Shown: positions 18,012 through 26,589 of the stretch, in pieces
How positions within the stretch are numbered: the first letter of the stretch is position 1
How the letters are laid out: each line of letters opens with the position of its first letter
Origin: Pseudarthrobacter defluvii
GTDB taxonomy: Bacteria > Actinomycetota > Actinomycetes > Actinomycetales > Micrococcaceae
Direction of reading: 5' to 3'
DNA: 64,000 nt
Assembly: GCF_030323865.1 (NCBI RefSeq)
Contig: NZ_CP066362.1
Location: 558,001-622,000 of the forward strand
Position numbers and translations under genes: made by a program
Notes under the pieces: generated by a model
Seen by the model: the letters and a program-made list of their open reading frames with translations, nothing else
Databases searched by the model: none
What the model was told of the DNA's origin: nothing

Positions 18012-18950
18012 CTACCGCCGGAGCGCGCCAAGAACTCGGGCTTTGAACTCCTGTTCGCGGAAGAGGTCGGCCCATTTCACGCGGACGAAGGTCCAGCCGT
18101 CCTCGGTGAGGGCATTCTCCCGCTGCCGTTCCTGGTACAGCACTTCGGCGGCCGGTTTGTAGTCGAAGTACTTCGTTTTACCGTCGAATTCCAGGGCGAC
18201 CTTCTTTTCCTTCCAGGCAAAATCAAGGCGGTACCGGCCCGCGCGCGTGTCAACGTTGACTTGGGGCTCCGGCAGGGGAAGGTTCAGCCGTATGAGGAGT
18301 TCACGGGTAAGCGTCTCACCGGCCGACTCCGATCGAGGATCTGCGTGGGCGAGCGCGAGCCGGAGCCACCGGATCCCACGGCTTCCCGGCAGGCCGTCAG
18401 CCATGCTTTCCATGACGGCTTTGTCCGCACCGAGCCGGAGGGCGTGGTCCATCAGCACCAGTGCCTGCCGGTGGCCCAGCATCATGGCGCAATCCACTAC
18501 CGTCCGCTCAAGCGATGTCACCCGGAGGCTGCCGAGAGTCACCACATCCGCCTCCGTCCAGGGCCGGGTGTGGCCACGGACATCCTTGCCGAGCCGTTCG
18601 CTTGATGGGCTGCCTGGCAGCAGAAGGTGGATCAGGTCATCGACGTCCCAGACATACAAACGGTGCAGCCGGGCCGCCGAAGTGTGGCTGTACACATAGC
18701 CGCCTGCTGAGGAGGTCAGCGTCCCGTGGGCATGGGCGTAAATCAACTGCCTGCTGCGGACAGGCCCTGACTGCTCCTCCCACAGCCCGGAGCGGATGTA
18801 GCAGCCGTGGCGGAGGCGGACAAGCTTCCCGTGGAGCACCAGCGCCTTGATGGCCCGGGAATTGAGCCCGTGCTCGTGCAATTGTCCCGTCCGCCACAGG
18901 TTGCCGGTGCTCGGAAGGGCGGGGAGGCGGACCGGCTGCTGTGGCGTCAT
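18012..18950 (-). CDS. AbiEi-like/DUF559 nuclease-fold protein
   Basis: This protein of about 312 residues has an N-terminal AbiEi-type winged helix (GNLWRTGQLHEHGLNSRAIK, then LVRLRHGCYIRSGL) and a C-terminal DUF559 domain related to very-short-patch-repair nucleases. The C-terminal part keeps PD-(D/E)XK-like residues: Asp in YRLDFAWKEKK, and Glu, Asp and Lys in VALEFDGKTKYF. It is the kind of protein annotated as a type IV antitoxin-domain protein, but no toxin gene adjoins it. A GTG start at 18977 is possible. The gene is bracketed by inverted repeats, which suggests it moves as a cassette. Function is unproven. Confidence 0.8.
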   Translation of the reverse strand: MTPQQPVRLPALPSTGNLWRTGQLHEHGLNSRAIKALVLHGKLVRLRHGCYIRSGLWEEQSGPVRSRQLIYAHAHGTLTSSAGGYVYSHTSAARLHRLYVWDVDDLIHLLLPGSPSSERLGKDVRGHTRPWTEADVVTLGSLRVTSLERTVVDCAMMLGHRQALVLMDHALRLGADKAVMESMADGLPGSRGIRWLRLALAHADPRSESAGETLTRELLIRLNLPLPEPQVNVDTRAGRYRLDFAWKEKKVALEFDGKTKYFDYKPAAEVLYQERQRENALTEDGWTFVRVKWADLFREQEFKARVLGALRR

Positions 18951-19027
18951 GCCGACACGATCCTGCAGCTGTGGCACCTCCGGAAGGGGCCGCCGTCGTC
19001 ATGTGGACAACGTCCTGCCTCCCGGGC

Positions 19028-19085
19028 TCGCCGGAAATGTGCGGGGTCGCCGGAACGTTCCGGCGGGCCGGCAGCTTTCCGGCGG
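19028..19085. repeat. Right inverted repeat flanking DUF559 gene
   Basis: This is the mirror of 17934-17991. The outer 18 nt (19068-19085) are an exact reverse complement of the left end. It also contains an 18-bp perfect palindrome, CGCCGGAACGTTCCGGCG, at 19048-19065. No target-site duplication is obvious outside the pair. Confidence 0.75.
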
Positions 19086-19106
19086 GTTCGACGGCGGCTG
19101 GCCGGC

Positions 19107-19865
19107 TTAGCCCTTCAGCGCGCCGTCCAGCAACGCCCGCAGTTCCTGGAAGTGCCGCTCGGTGGCTTCGGGGTGGAAGGCGGAGGTGTCCGCCATGGTG
19201 TAGCCGTGCGGGGCCCCCTCAAAAATCTCATTGGACGCTTCCAGCCCTGCGTCCTTCAGCGTTTCGCCCAGGCGGGCGACGGCGGCGGGGGCCATGCTGG
19301 GGTCGTGGTTTGCGTGGCCGAACACGAACCGCGCCTTTGCCTCCTTGAGTCCCAGATGCGGGCTGTCCGGCTCGTCGGTGACAAGGCCGCCGGCGTGGAA
19401 GCCCCCGCACGCTGCCACTTCCTCGGGGTGGGAAGTGGCGGTGCGGACGGCGAGCCGGGCACCCATGCAGTAGCCGGTGGTCCCGATAGGGCCGGGGGCC
19501 ACGCCGTCGAGCGCCCTGAGCGCGGAAACCCAGGCATCAATGTCCGGCAGCGCCTTGTCCGAGGTCAGCCGGCCAACGCGCGGGAAGGCAGCCTTGCCGG
19601 CCGTCTCCCGGCCTTCCTGGCTGGTCATGTCCATTGAAGGGGCCAGCTCTGCGGCCGATCCTTCCCGGTAGAAAACATTCGGCGCCAGCACCACGTAGCC
19701 CCAGTCGGCAATGCGCTGGGCCATCTCGTGGATGCGGGGCCGCAGGCCGAAAGCGTCCATATAAAAGATGACGCCCGGGAAAGGGCCGGTTCCGTTGGAC
19801 GGACGGGCCACCAGGGCCTCTGCGGTGCCGTCAGCGGCAGGGATTTCGATGGGTTCGATAGGCAT
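19107..19865 (-). CDS. Dienelactone hydrolase family protein
   Basis: This 252-residue alpha/beta hydrolase has the cysteine nucleophile of dienelactone hydrolases in GTTGYCMGARLA, the acid in the segment GHANHDPSMAP, and the histidine in EGAPHGYTM. Dienelactone hydrolases act in chloroaromatic ring cleavage, but this stand-alone member, without other such genes nearby, could act on diverse lactones or esters. I prefer the ATG at 19865 over the GTG at 19874. Confidence 0.88.
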   Translation of the reverse strand: MPIEPIEIPAADGTAEALVARPSNGTGPFPGVIFYMDAFGLRPRIHEMAQRIADWGYVVLAPNVFYREGSAAELAPSMDMTSQEGRETAGKAAFPRVGRLTSDKALPDIDAWVSALRALDGVAPGPIGTTGYCMGARLAVRTATSHPEEVAACGGFHAGGLVTDEPDSPHLGLKEAKARFVFGHANHDPSMAPAAVARLGETLKDAGLEASNEIFEGAPHGYTMADTSAFHPEATERHFQELRALLDGALKG

Positions 19866-19901
19866 GGGGCTCACCCTACCGGAGCTCCCTGATGGTAGTG
19901 C

Positions 19902-21188
19902 CTAGGAGTAGTACCGGCCCAGCGTCTCGGCCTTGAAGTCGAAGAACGTGCCGGACTCGATGGCCAGCCGGGCATCGTCCACCATCTTTACCACGAACCG
20001 CTCGTTGTGGATGGAGATGAGGGTGGCGGACACCATTTCCTTGGCCTTGAACAGGTGGTGGATGTAGGCCCGCGAGTAGTTGGCGCAGGCGTAGCAGTCG
20101 CAGCCTTCCTGCAGCGGCCCGAAGTCGCGCTTGTACTTGGCGCCGGAGAGGTTAAACCGGCCTTCCGGGGTGTAGAAGGCGGAGTTCCGGGCCACCCGGG
20201 TGGGGGAAACGCAGTCGAAGGTGTCGGCGCCGTTTTCGATGGCGGTGAAGATGTCATCCGGTTCGGAGATGCCCAGCAGGTGCCGCGGCTTGTCCTCCGG
20301 GAGCTCCTCGTTGCACCAGCGGACGATGGTGCCCAGGTTTTCCTTCTCCAGGGCACCTCCGATGCCGAATCCTTCGAAGGGCATGGCCCCAAGATCACGG
20401 CAGGCCTTGCGGCGCAGGTCCTCGTACTGGGCGCCCTGGATCACGCCGAACAAAGCCTGGTACGGCTTGGCCGCCCGTGCCTCCGTCAGCCGGAAGTGCT
20501 CTTCGATGCACCGCTCCGCCCACAGCCGGGTGCGTTCCAGCGATTCCTCCTGGTACCGCCGGGAGTTCTGCAGGGTGGTCAGCTCGTCGAACGCGAACAT
20601 GATGTCCGCGCCGATCTGGTGCTGGACCTGCATGGAGATTTCGGGGGAGAAGCGGTGCCGGTCGCCGTTCAGGTGGGACTTGAACCAGACACCGTCGTCG
20701 TCGATGTGTGCCAGGCGTTCCTTGCCGGGTGCCACCGCGTCGTCCGGTCCGGAGGCGTCCACAGACTTCATGTCGATGACCTTTTTGAACCCCGAGCCCA
20801 GGCTCATCACCTGGAATCCGCCCGAGTCCGTGAACGTGGGGCCGGACCAGTTCATGAAGGCGCCCAGCCCGCCGGCTTCGTCAAGGATGTCCGGGCCCGG
20901 CTGCAGGTACAGGTGGTAGGCGTTGGCCAGCAGCGCCTGGGCGCCAAGGTCCGCCATGGATTCCGGGAGGACGGCCTTCACCGTGGCCTTGGTACCGACG
21001 GCGATGAACGCCGGCGTCTGGATCTCGCCGTGCGGGGTGGTGATGGTGCCGGTGCGGCCCAGGAACTCCCCGCCGTTTTCAGCAACCTGTTCCCCGGAGG
21101 GCGGGCAGGAGTCCCCAAGGCGCGTGCCTACCGTGAAGGAAAACTGTGACCGGGTATCAGGCAGGGCGAAGGCAGGGTTGGCTGGCAC
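19902..21188 (-). CDS. tgt: tRNA-guanine(34) transglycosylase
   Basis: This enzyme of about 428 residues exchanges guanine for queuine or preQ1 at the wobble position of GUN-anticodon tRNAs. It shows the substrate-binding stretch FTDSGGFQVMSLGSGFKK, the nucleophile region TFDCVSPTRVARNSAFYT, and the zinc ligands CDCYACANYSRAYIHHL. I place the start at the GTG at 21188, giving the family length; an extra 64 codons upstream would overlap the neighbouring SRPBCC gene. It pairs functionally with the YhhQ transporter encoded 2 kb to the left. Confidence 0.95.
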   Translation of the reverse strand: MPANPAFALPDTRSQFSFTVGTRLGDSCPPSGEQVAENGGEFLGRTGTITTPHGEIQTPAFIAVGTKATVKAVLPESMADLGAQALLANAYHLYLQPGPDILDEAGGLGAFMNWSGPTFTDSGGFQVMSLGSGFKKVIDMKSVDASGPDDAVAPGKERLAHIDDDGVWFKSHLNGDRHRFSPEISMQVQHQIGADIMFAFDELTTLQNSRRYQEESLERTRLWAERCIEEHFRLTEARAAKPYQALFGVIQGAQYEDLRRKACRDLGAMPFEGFGIGGALEKENLGTIVRWCNEELPEDKPRHLLGISEPDDIFTAIENGADTFDCVSPTRVARNSAFYTPEGRFNLSGAKYKRDFGPLQEGCDCYACANYSRAYIHHLFKAKEMVSATLISIHNERFVVKMVDDARLAIESGTFFDFKAETLGRYYS

Positions 21189-21243
21189 CGTACCAGTGTG
21201 CCAGCAAACCACCCGGCCCCCGTAAATCAAGGGGCAAGTGGGG

Positions 21244-21972
21244 TCAGCTGGCCGGTTCCGATGCCGGGTAGTTCGTGGCCCGCCAGGAATCCCAGGACTG
21301 CCGGATGGCGTCGAACGCCCCGGCCCCGAGATCGTAGGTGGACGCGACAACCAGCGAGCCGTCGCCTTCTGCCCGGACATCCTTGATGGCGGGATGGTCG
21401 GCCACCACCAGCAGCCCTTCGCCGTGCTCCGCGTAGCCGTGAACGGTAAGCCCCACCTGGTGGCTGGTCCGGTACCAGACCTTGCCGCTGATCTCCTCGC
21501 CGGTGCCCAGCGTCACCTGGTACGGCTCACCCGGCGCCGGGAGGTCGGCGAGCCCCAGCTTGTCGATGGCGGAGCCGTTGCCCTCGGTCAGGTGCAGGAA
21601 CAAGGTGTGCCGCTTGCCGTGCGGGTGCCGTTCCAAAGCGAAGCGGAGCTGCTGCAGGAACGTCAGCCAGCCCTGGGTGATGTCCTCGTCCCAGGCAGCC
21701 CACTCGGAATCGTGATCCACGGCTCCACGCGTGACGCTGACCCGCGTCCCCCCGGCTTCCGGGTGGAGCTGGAACGTGTCCCCGCCGTGCACGGTAAGGC
21801 TCGTGTGGTCCGCGGCTTCCTCCACGTCGCTGGAAAAGTAGATCTCCTTGATCTCGGATTCCAGGTCTTCGGCCTGCCAGCCATGCCACTGGGCCACCCT
21901 GGACGGTTCACGCAGCATGGTCCAGACCTGCGGCGCGTCGGCGTTGATCACTACGCTGAGATTGTTCGTCAT
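21244..21972 (-). CDS. SRPBCC/AHSA1-domain protein
   Basis: This is a 242-residue START-like protein. The N-terminal NNLSVVINADAPQVWTMLRE and the glycine-tryptophan stretch QGWLTFLQQLRFALE are typical of activator-of-Hsp90-like (AHSA1) domains. A second half (about 140-235) continues with EISGKVWYRTSHQVGLTVHG. It probably binds a hydrophobic ligand or acts as a cofactor; no specific role can be given. It lies just upstream of tgt on the same strand. Confidence 0.8.
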   Translation of the reverse strand: MTNNLSVVINADAPQVWTMLREPSRVAQWHGWQAEDLESEIKEIYFSSDVEEAADHTSLTVHGGDTFQLHPEAGGTRVSVTRGAVDHDSEWAAWDEDITQGWLTFLQQLRFALERHPHGKRHTLFLHLTEGNGSAIDKLGLADLPAPGEPYQVTLGTGEEISGKVWYRTSHQVGLTVHGYAEHGEGLLVVADHPAIKDVRAEGDGSLVVASTYDLGAGAFDAIRQSWDSWRATNYPASEPAS

Positions 21973-22044
21973 AGCCCCGAATGTACGCCCCGGAGACTGC
22001 CCCGGGTAGGGGTAACTTCCCCGCCCGGGCAGATGCCGCGGGGC

Positions 22045-23076
22045 TCAGGAGCGGACGGCCTCCAGCTCGTTGCTGATGCGCCGTTCCAGCTCCGACATCC
22101 CGATGGTTTCAGAGCCGCCGTGCGCCCGCAGGAAGAGCAGGGACTCCAGCCGCAGCAGCCGCCACTCGCGCTCGGCGTCGTGATTGGAGTTGTCGATGGA
22201 GCGGAAGATCTCTTTGTCGTACAGGTTGGGCTCGTTGAGCGAGCGCTGCCGCACCTTGGCGGCCATGCGCGCCTTGAACGGGTCCGTTTCCTGGTTCTCC
22301 GGCGTGCGGATCAGCTTCTCGTAGACCTCGGCGCGTTTGTCCTGGCCGTCCTGCCGGCAGATGTAGCTGGCCAGCGCCAGGGACGCCTCCACCGAGGTCC
22401 ATCGACCCGGGTTTCCGTCATAGGGCAGCACGGTCAGGAGGTCCGCCACGGACAGTGCACCGTCTGCGTCCTTCAGCGTGATGAACAGCTCGTGCGCCAG
22501 GTCGCTGAGGTCCTTCAGGCAGCTTCCGGACTTGAAGTTGACGCCCTTGGACAGCCGGTCGGCCAGGAGCAGGACGCCCTCCGCGTCAGGGTGCGCCTCA
22601 GCGGCGGCTTCCACCACCGACTCAGGGGTGCCGGCAGGAGCCGGGATGAGCGCCAGTTCCTCTTCGCTGGGCCCCGTCACCGCGGGCGGCACCGGCGGAA
22701 GGGGAGGGACGACGACGGCGGGGGCCACGTTGATGGGACCGGTCCCGGAGCCGGGCTGCTCCTGCCGTCCGTCGTTGGGTGCGGCGGTTTCCGCCGGCGG
22801 TGTGGGCTCCGGAAGGTTTGCCGGCAGCGGAAGCTGGGTGACGTCGTCGTGCGCTCCATCCACCACCGTGACCGTGGTGCCGATGGCCACCCGCAGCGTG
22901 CCGCCGCCCGAAAGGCTTGCCAGCACCAGTGCCGGTGAGCCGAAGTCGTCGTGCTCGAGCTCCACCTGGTCGATTTCGGCAGTGCGGCGGCCGTCGGGAA
23001 GGAGGATGTGGCTGCCGGTGGTCAGAGATCCAGCCTGCTGCTCACTGTGGTGCCTGGCGGCTGGTGATTCGGTCAT
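22045..23076 (-). CDS. Hypothetical protein with proline-rich linker
   Basis: This 343-residue protein has no family I can name with certainty. Residues about 15-75 form a small beta-rich region (SHILLPDGRRTAEIDQVELE), about 85-150 are a proline- and alanine-rich linker (PPLPPVPPAVTGPSEEE), and about 160-340 are helical and charged (DRLSKGVNFKSGSCLKDLSD, YEKLIRTPENQETDPFKARM). No signal peptide or TM segment is seen, so it is probably cytoplasmic. The helical half recalls TPR-like repeats. Confidence 0.75.
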   Translation of the reverse strand: MTESPAARHHSEQQAGSLTTGSHILLPDGRRTAEIDQVELEHDDFGSPALVLASLSGGGTLRVAIGTTVTVVDGAHDDVTQLPLPANLPEPTPPAETAAPNDGRQEQPGSGTGPINVAPAVVVPPLPPVPPAVTGPSEEELALIPAPAGTPESVVEAAAEAHPDAEGVLLLADRLSKGVNFKSGSCLKDLSDLAHELFITLKDADGALSVADLLTVLPYDGNPGRWTSVEASLALASYICRQDGQDKRAEVYEKLIRTPENQETDPFKARMAAKVRQRSLNEPNLYDKEIFRSIDNSNHDAEREWRLLRLESLLFLRAHGGSETIGMSELERRISNELEAVRS

Positions 23077-23164
23077 GGGAGTCCTTAAGTTCTCTTGCGG
23101 TCCGCCCTACAGTCTACAAAGGCGGGCACTCAAAACCGGGGACCCCCACGTCCCGGCGGGGTGG

Positions 23165-23704
23165 TTAGAAGCCCACGCCAGCGAACGCCAGGGCCTGCCG
23201 GATGAGGCCGCCACGGCCGCCGGAAAACTCCAGCTGGACGCCCGGGCTGAGGACTTCCTCGGGGGTCATCCAGGTCAGTTCCAGGGCGTCCTGGCGGGGC
23301 TCGCACTCGCCCGTCACCGGGATGACGTAGGCCAGGGACACGGCGTGTTGCCGCTCGTCCGTGAACCCCGTCTGTGAGGGCGCGGGGAAGTATTCGGCCA
23401 CCGTGAACGGCACGGGGCTCAGCGGCAGCTGCGGGAACGCCAGCGGGCCCAGGTCCTTTTCCATGTGCCGCAGCAGGGCGGCGCGGATGGTTTCGCGGTA
23501 GATGACCCGGCCGGAGACCAGGGAGCGCACCATGGTTCCGTCCGAGTCCGCCTGGAGCAGCGTGCCCACCTCGTTGACGTACCCCAGCGGATCCAGCCTG
23601 ACCGGTACGGCCTCCACGTACACCATGGGCAGCCGCCCGCGCGCCTCAAAGAGGTCTTCTTCGGAGAGCCAGCCGGGATTCGGGTCAGGTGTGCGCACGT
23701 TCAT
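23165..23704 (-). CDS. NUDIX family protein (DUF4916-like)
   Basis: This 179-residue protein begins with NPGWLSEEDLFEARGRLPMV and has a Nudix-like core, but the Nudix box is degenerate: SGRVIYRETIRAALLRHMEK has no clear REUXEE. Hydrolase activity is therefore doubtful. The C-terminal half (DALELTWMTPEEVLSPGVQ) is the usual Nudix closing segment. It sits 9 bp from the VOC gene on the same strand and may be co-transcribed. Confidence 0.78.
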   Translation of the reverse strand: MNVRTPDPNPGWLSEEDLFEARGRLPMVYVEAVPVRLDPLGYVNEVGTLLQADSDGTMVRSLVSGRVIYRETIRAALLRHMEKDLGPLAFPQLPLSPVPFTVAEYFPAPSQTGFTDERQHAVSLAYVIPVTGECEPRQDALELTWMTPEEVLSPGVQLEFSGGRGGLIRQALAFAGVGF

Positions 23705-23713
23705 GCTTAAGTT

Positions 23714-24457
23714 CTACCCCATGGGGCGGCGCTGGGAGATCCAGACGGTGGCTGGCGCGTTGGGGCTGCCGGCGTCCGGATTGGCCACGTGGAGGGTGCT
23801 TCCAAACGCCTCCTCGGTGAGGCTGGCGGCAAAACCGGCGGCGGTGAGCCGGTCCCGCAACGGTTCCAGGCCGCCGTCGTACTCAAAGCCCAAACCCGAG
23901 CGGGAGGCGCCCGTTGCCGGCCGCACCAGGAGGACACCGCCGTTCTTGGCCGTGAAGTCGGCGGTCTCGTCATTGTCCGGGACCGGGCGGGGATGCGCGC
24001 CTACGTGCAGCAGGGTGCGGACGGCTCCCTCGGGGTCCGCTGTGTACCAGACCGCGACGACGGCCAGGGCGGGGTCGGCGTCAGCGCACTGGGCGGCATG
24101 GGATGCCTTGTCGGCCATGAAACTGAAGCCGTCCGGGGCGCTGATCCGGCAGGTTTCGCCGTGGGCCGCCGTAACCAGCTCAGCCGGCTGCGCTCCTCCT
24201 CCCTGTGTCCCATCCTCCTGCGCGGAGAGGTTGGTGCGGCGCGCGAATTCGGCCACGTCGCCCACCTCCACCCCGAATACGGTGTGGCCGTCCTGCCCGG
24301 ACCCGGCCTCCGCTCCGTGGAGCGCCAGCCGTCCGGACGCTGAATCGAAGACGTGCCAGCCGCCGTCGTCCTCTGTCTGCACCATGCCCAGTGCGGTGAG
24401 GAACTGCTTCCAGGAGTCGGTGCGGGAGGTGAAGTGGACGGGGCGGACTCGAAGCAT
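23714..24457 (-). CDS. VOC-superfamily (glyoxalase-like) protein
   Basis: This protein of about 247 residues has two glyoxalase/VOC halves (MLRVRPVHFTSRTDSWKQFL at the start; PALAVVAVWYTADPEGAVRT in the second). Members include dioxygenases, isomerases and antibiotic-binding proteins. Metal ligands are not convincingly conserved. I start it at 24457, where AAGGA lies 8 nt upstream, although the frame stays open for another 1.9 kb through the antisense strand of the YdeI gene. Confidence 0.78.
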   Translation of the reverse strand: MLRVRPVHFTSRTDSWKQFLTALGMVQTEDDGGWHVFDSASGRLALHGAEAGSGQDGHTVFGVEVGDVAEFARRTNLSAQEDGTQGGGAQPAELVTAAHGETCRISAPDGFSFMADKASHAAQCADADPALAVVAVWYTADPEGAVRTLLHVGAHPRPVPDNDETADFTAKNGGVLLVRPATGASRSGLGFEYDGGLEPLRDRLTAAGFAASLTEEAFGSTLHVANPDAGSPNAPATVWISQRRPMG

Positions 24458-24565
24458 GGCGTTGTCCTTGAGGAGGTGGGCGACGGTCTGTAGGGCCATG
24501 ATGCCACCTGGAGGCGCGGTGCACACGGGGCTTGTGGCCTGTGCTTCCGGGGGCAGAATTAGGCC

Positions 24566-25168
24566 ATGGCCAATGACCTTGAGGAACTGCTGGTGCCTGA
24601 TGCCGCTGCCTGGCGTGCCTGGCTGGAAGCGAATCACGGGACCAGCCCGGGCGTGTGGCTGGTCCTGCACAAGAAGGGCGGGACGGTCACCGGGCTCGAC
24701 TATCCCGCTGCACTGGATGAGGCCCTGTGTTTTGGCTGGATCGATGGGCAGGGGCGGCGCCGGGATGCCGAGAGCGTGTTCCAGCGGATGACGCCGCGGC
24801 GTCCCCGCAGCATTTGGTCCGCCCGGAACGTGGGGCATATCGCCAGGCTGGAAGCGGCAGGAAAGATGACCGACGCCGGCAGGGCGGCGGTGGAAGCCGC
24901 CAAGGCCGACGGCCGCTGGGACGCGGCCTACGGCGGGCAGGCCGATGTTGAGGTTCCGGCGGACCTGGCAGCCGCCATCGCGGAAAACCCGGCCGCCCAG
25001 GCAATGTTCGATGTCCTCACCAAGACCAACCTGTTCTCCCTGGTGTACCGGACCAATTCCGCGAAGCAGGCCGCCACCCGCGAGCGCAGGATCGCCGGTT
25101 TCGTTGACATGCTGGCGCGCGGCGAGACGCCCTATCCGCAGAAGAAGCGCCCGCCAGGGTTGGATTAG
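24566..25168 (+). CDS. YdeI/OmpD-associated family protein
   Basis: This 200-residue protein is of the YdeI family (bacteriocin-protection-type and DUF1801 relatives). The core segments DEALCFGWIDGQGRRRD, RRPRSIWSARNVGHIARLEA and RRIAGFVDMLARGETPYPQK are diagnostic. Some members are linked to peptide or stress tolerance, but the biochemical role is unknown. The last four bases overlap the convergent GH76 gene. Confidence 0.88.
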   Translation: MANDLEELLVPDAAAWRAWLEANHGTSPGVWLVLHKKGGTVTGLDYPAALDEALCFGWIDGQGRRRDAESVFQRMTPRRPRSIWSARNVGHIARLEAAGKMTDAGRAAVEAAKADGRWDAAYGGQADVEVPADLAAAIAENPAAQAMFDVLTKTNLFSLVYRTNSAKQAATRERRIAGFVDMLARGETPYPQKKRPPGLD

Positions 25169-26445
25169 GGAAGACCCGCTGCGGTTACGGCCGCGGCGGC
25201 CTCCAGCGTCATCCATGCCTGCAGCTGGGTGACGAGCTCGACGGCGGCGCCCGGCGGATATGTCGCGGCCGCCGGTTGCGCAGCGTGAATAGAGAAGATA
25301 CTCCTGCCCCGCAACCGCCCACCGGCTTCGTTGGGGCCTACCGGGCGGCGGCCGGACCAGAACGCCTCGGCCGTGTCCGTCACCAGCCGGGCCGCGGTTG
25401 CGCGGGTGGCCTGGGGAAGCCGGGTATCCGCTGCCGCAAGCGCCAGGTAACGGCAGAGGATCCCGGTGAACAGGCCGCCGTCGCCGGTTCCTTCGCAGCG
25501 GAGCACCGAACCGCCGGCGGAAGCGCCCTCCGCGCCGCCTGCCGCCACCGTCAGCAGCCGCTGCACCGCGTCCACCAGGACGGCTGCCCGGGCCAGATTC
25601 GCTTCGCCGCCCAGTTCCAGGAGCGCGCCCAGCACCGGGCCCTGGTTGTAGGTGTACACGGCCCGTTCCACCACCTCGCCGGCAGGGGTGAGGCGGACGC
25701 CGTCCAGGTACAGTCCCTGCCCGGCGTCGAACAGGGTAGCGTCCAGCCAGTCCAGCAGCGCCTGTGCCTTGGCATGTTGGCCGGTGTGGGCATAGAACAG
25801 CGCCACCGGCGCCGTGGCGGGGGTGTTCTTGAAGTCCCGCTTCTTGCTCCAGAACGTTCCGCCGCCCAGGTCGTCGGTGCAGGCGGCGTCGAACTGCAGC
25901 GCCAGCGACGCACGGACTTTGGCGTTGCGGCGGCGGCCGGGGCGCCGTGTCTCCCCGGCCAGCCGGTCCAGCCGCAGGGTTGCCAGGGCAAGCCAGGCCA
26001 TGTCGTCGTAGTAGCTGTTCACGAAGGTCAGCGCGTTGCGGAGCCTGATGCCCGTCACCAACCGCGAGGCCAGGTGGCCCGCGCTGGGCCGGTCCGGGCC
26101 GTCGAACCGGGCCGCGGGGGTTGCTCCGCTGCCAAGTTCGCGCCGGCCGGCGTCCACCAGGCAGTCCACGTAGTGCGCCTGCCACCAGTAGTGCCACGGG
26201 AGGGCCAGGGCGGCGGCCGGCCGGGCCCGCCGGAGCAACGCGAGCCACCGGTTGCCCGGATGCGCGGCCTGCTCCTGTTGCTCCTGCTGGACCCGCGGGC
26301 CCGGGTGCCTGCCCTGCCACAGCACCGCGCCCAGATGGGTGCCCGGGAGGAACAGCAGCCTGTGCCCGAACAGGGCGGTGACGGACCGGGCCGCGTGGTT
26401 CGCCCTGTCCGGCCAGGCGGTCATGGAAGTGCTGCTGGACGTCAT
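25165..26445 (-). CDS. Glycoside hydrolase family 76 protein
   Basis: This 426-residue protein has an (alpha/alpha)6-barrel typical of GH76 endo-alpha-1,6-mannanases. The catalytic Asp-Asp pair is in FVNSYYDDMAWLALATL. Other family segments are FWSKKRDFKNTPATAPVAL and AVYTYNQGPVLGALLEL. No signal peptide is visible after the chosen ATG (26445), so the enzyme may be cytoplasmic, acting on imported mannan fragments, or act by another route. It stands alone, without a glycan-uptake operon. Confidence 0.85.
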   Translation of the reverse strand: MTSSSTSMTAWPDRANHAARSVTALFGHRLLFLPGTHLGAVLWQGRHPGPRVQQEQQEQAAHPGNRWLALLRRARPAAALALPWHYWWQAHYVDCLVDAGRRELGSGATPAARFDGPDRPSAGHLASRLVTGIRLRNALTFVNSYYDDMAWLALATLRLDRLAGETRRPGRRRNAKVRASLALQFDAACTDDLGGGTFWSKKRDFKNTPATAPVALFYAHTGQHAKAQALLDWLDATLFDAGQGLYLDGVRLTPAGEVVERAVYTYNQGPVLGALLELGGEANLARAAVLVDAVQRLLTVAAGGAEGASAGGSVLRCEGTGDGGLFTGILCRYLALAAADTRLPQATRATAARLVTDTAEAFWSGRRPVGPNEAGGRLRGRSIFSIHAAQPAAATYPPGAAVELVTQLQAWMTLEAAAAVTAAGLP

Positions 26446-26589
26446 GCCGTCCACCCTAACCGTGCCTGCGGAGCCGCCGGGGCAACGCGGCATGCGCGCA
26501 GGGTGCGGGAGATCACAATTTCAGTTAACATTCATTAACTGTTGCTCGAGGCCGCGCCGCGGCATGGGGACACGCATCAAGGAGGATGT

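Noticed and set aside
21189..21380. 64-codon N-terminal extension of tgt
   Set aside because: It overlaps the SRPBCC gene and has no Tgt similarity; the GTG at 21188 gives the family length.
24458..26320. Long upstream extension of the VOC gene
   Set aside because: The extra 600 codons run antisense to YdeI and through GH76 in another frame. A ribosome site supports the start at 24457.
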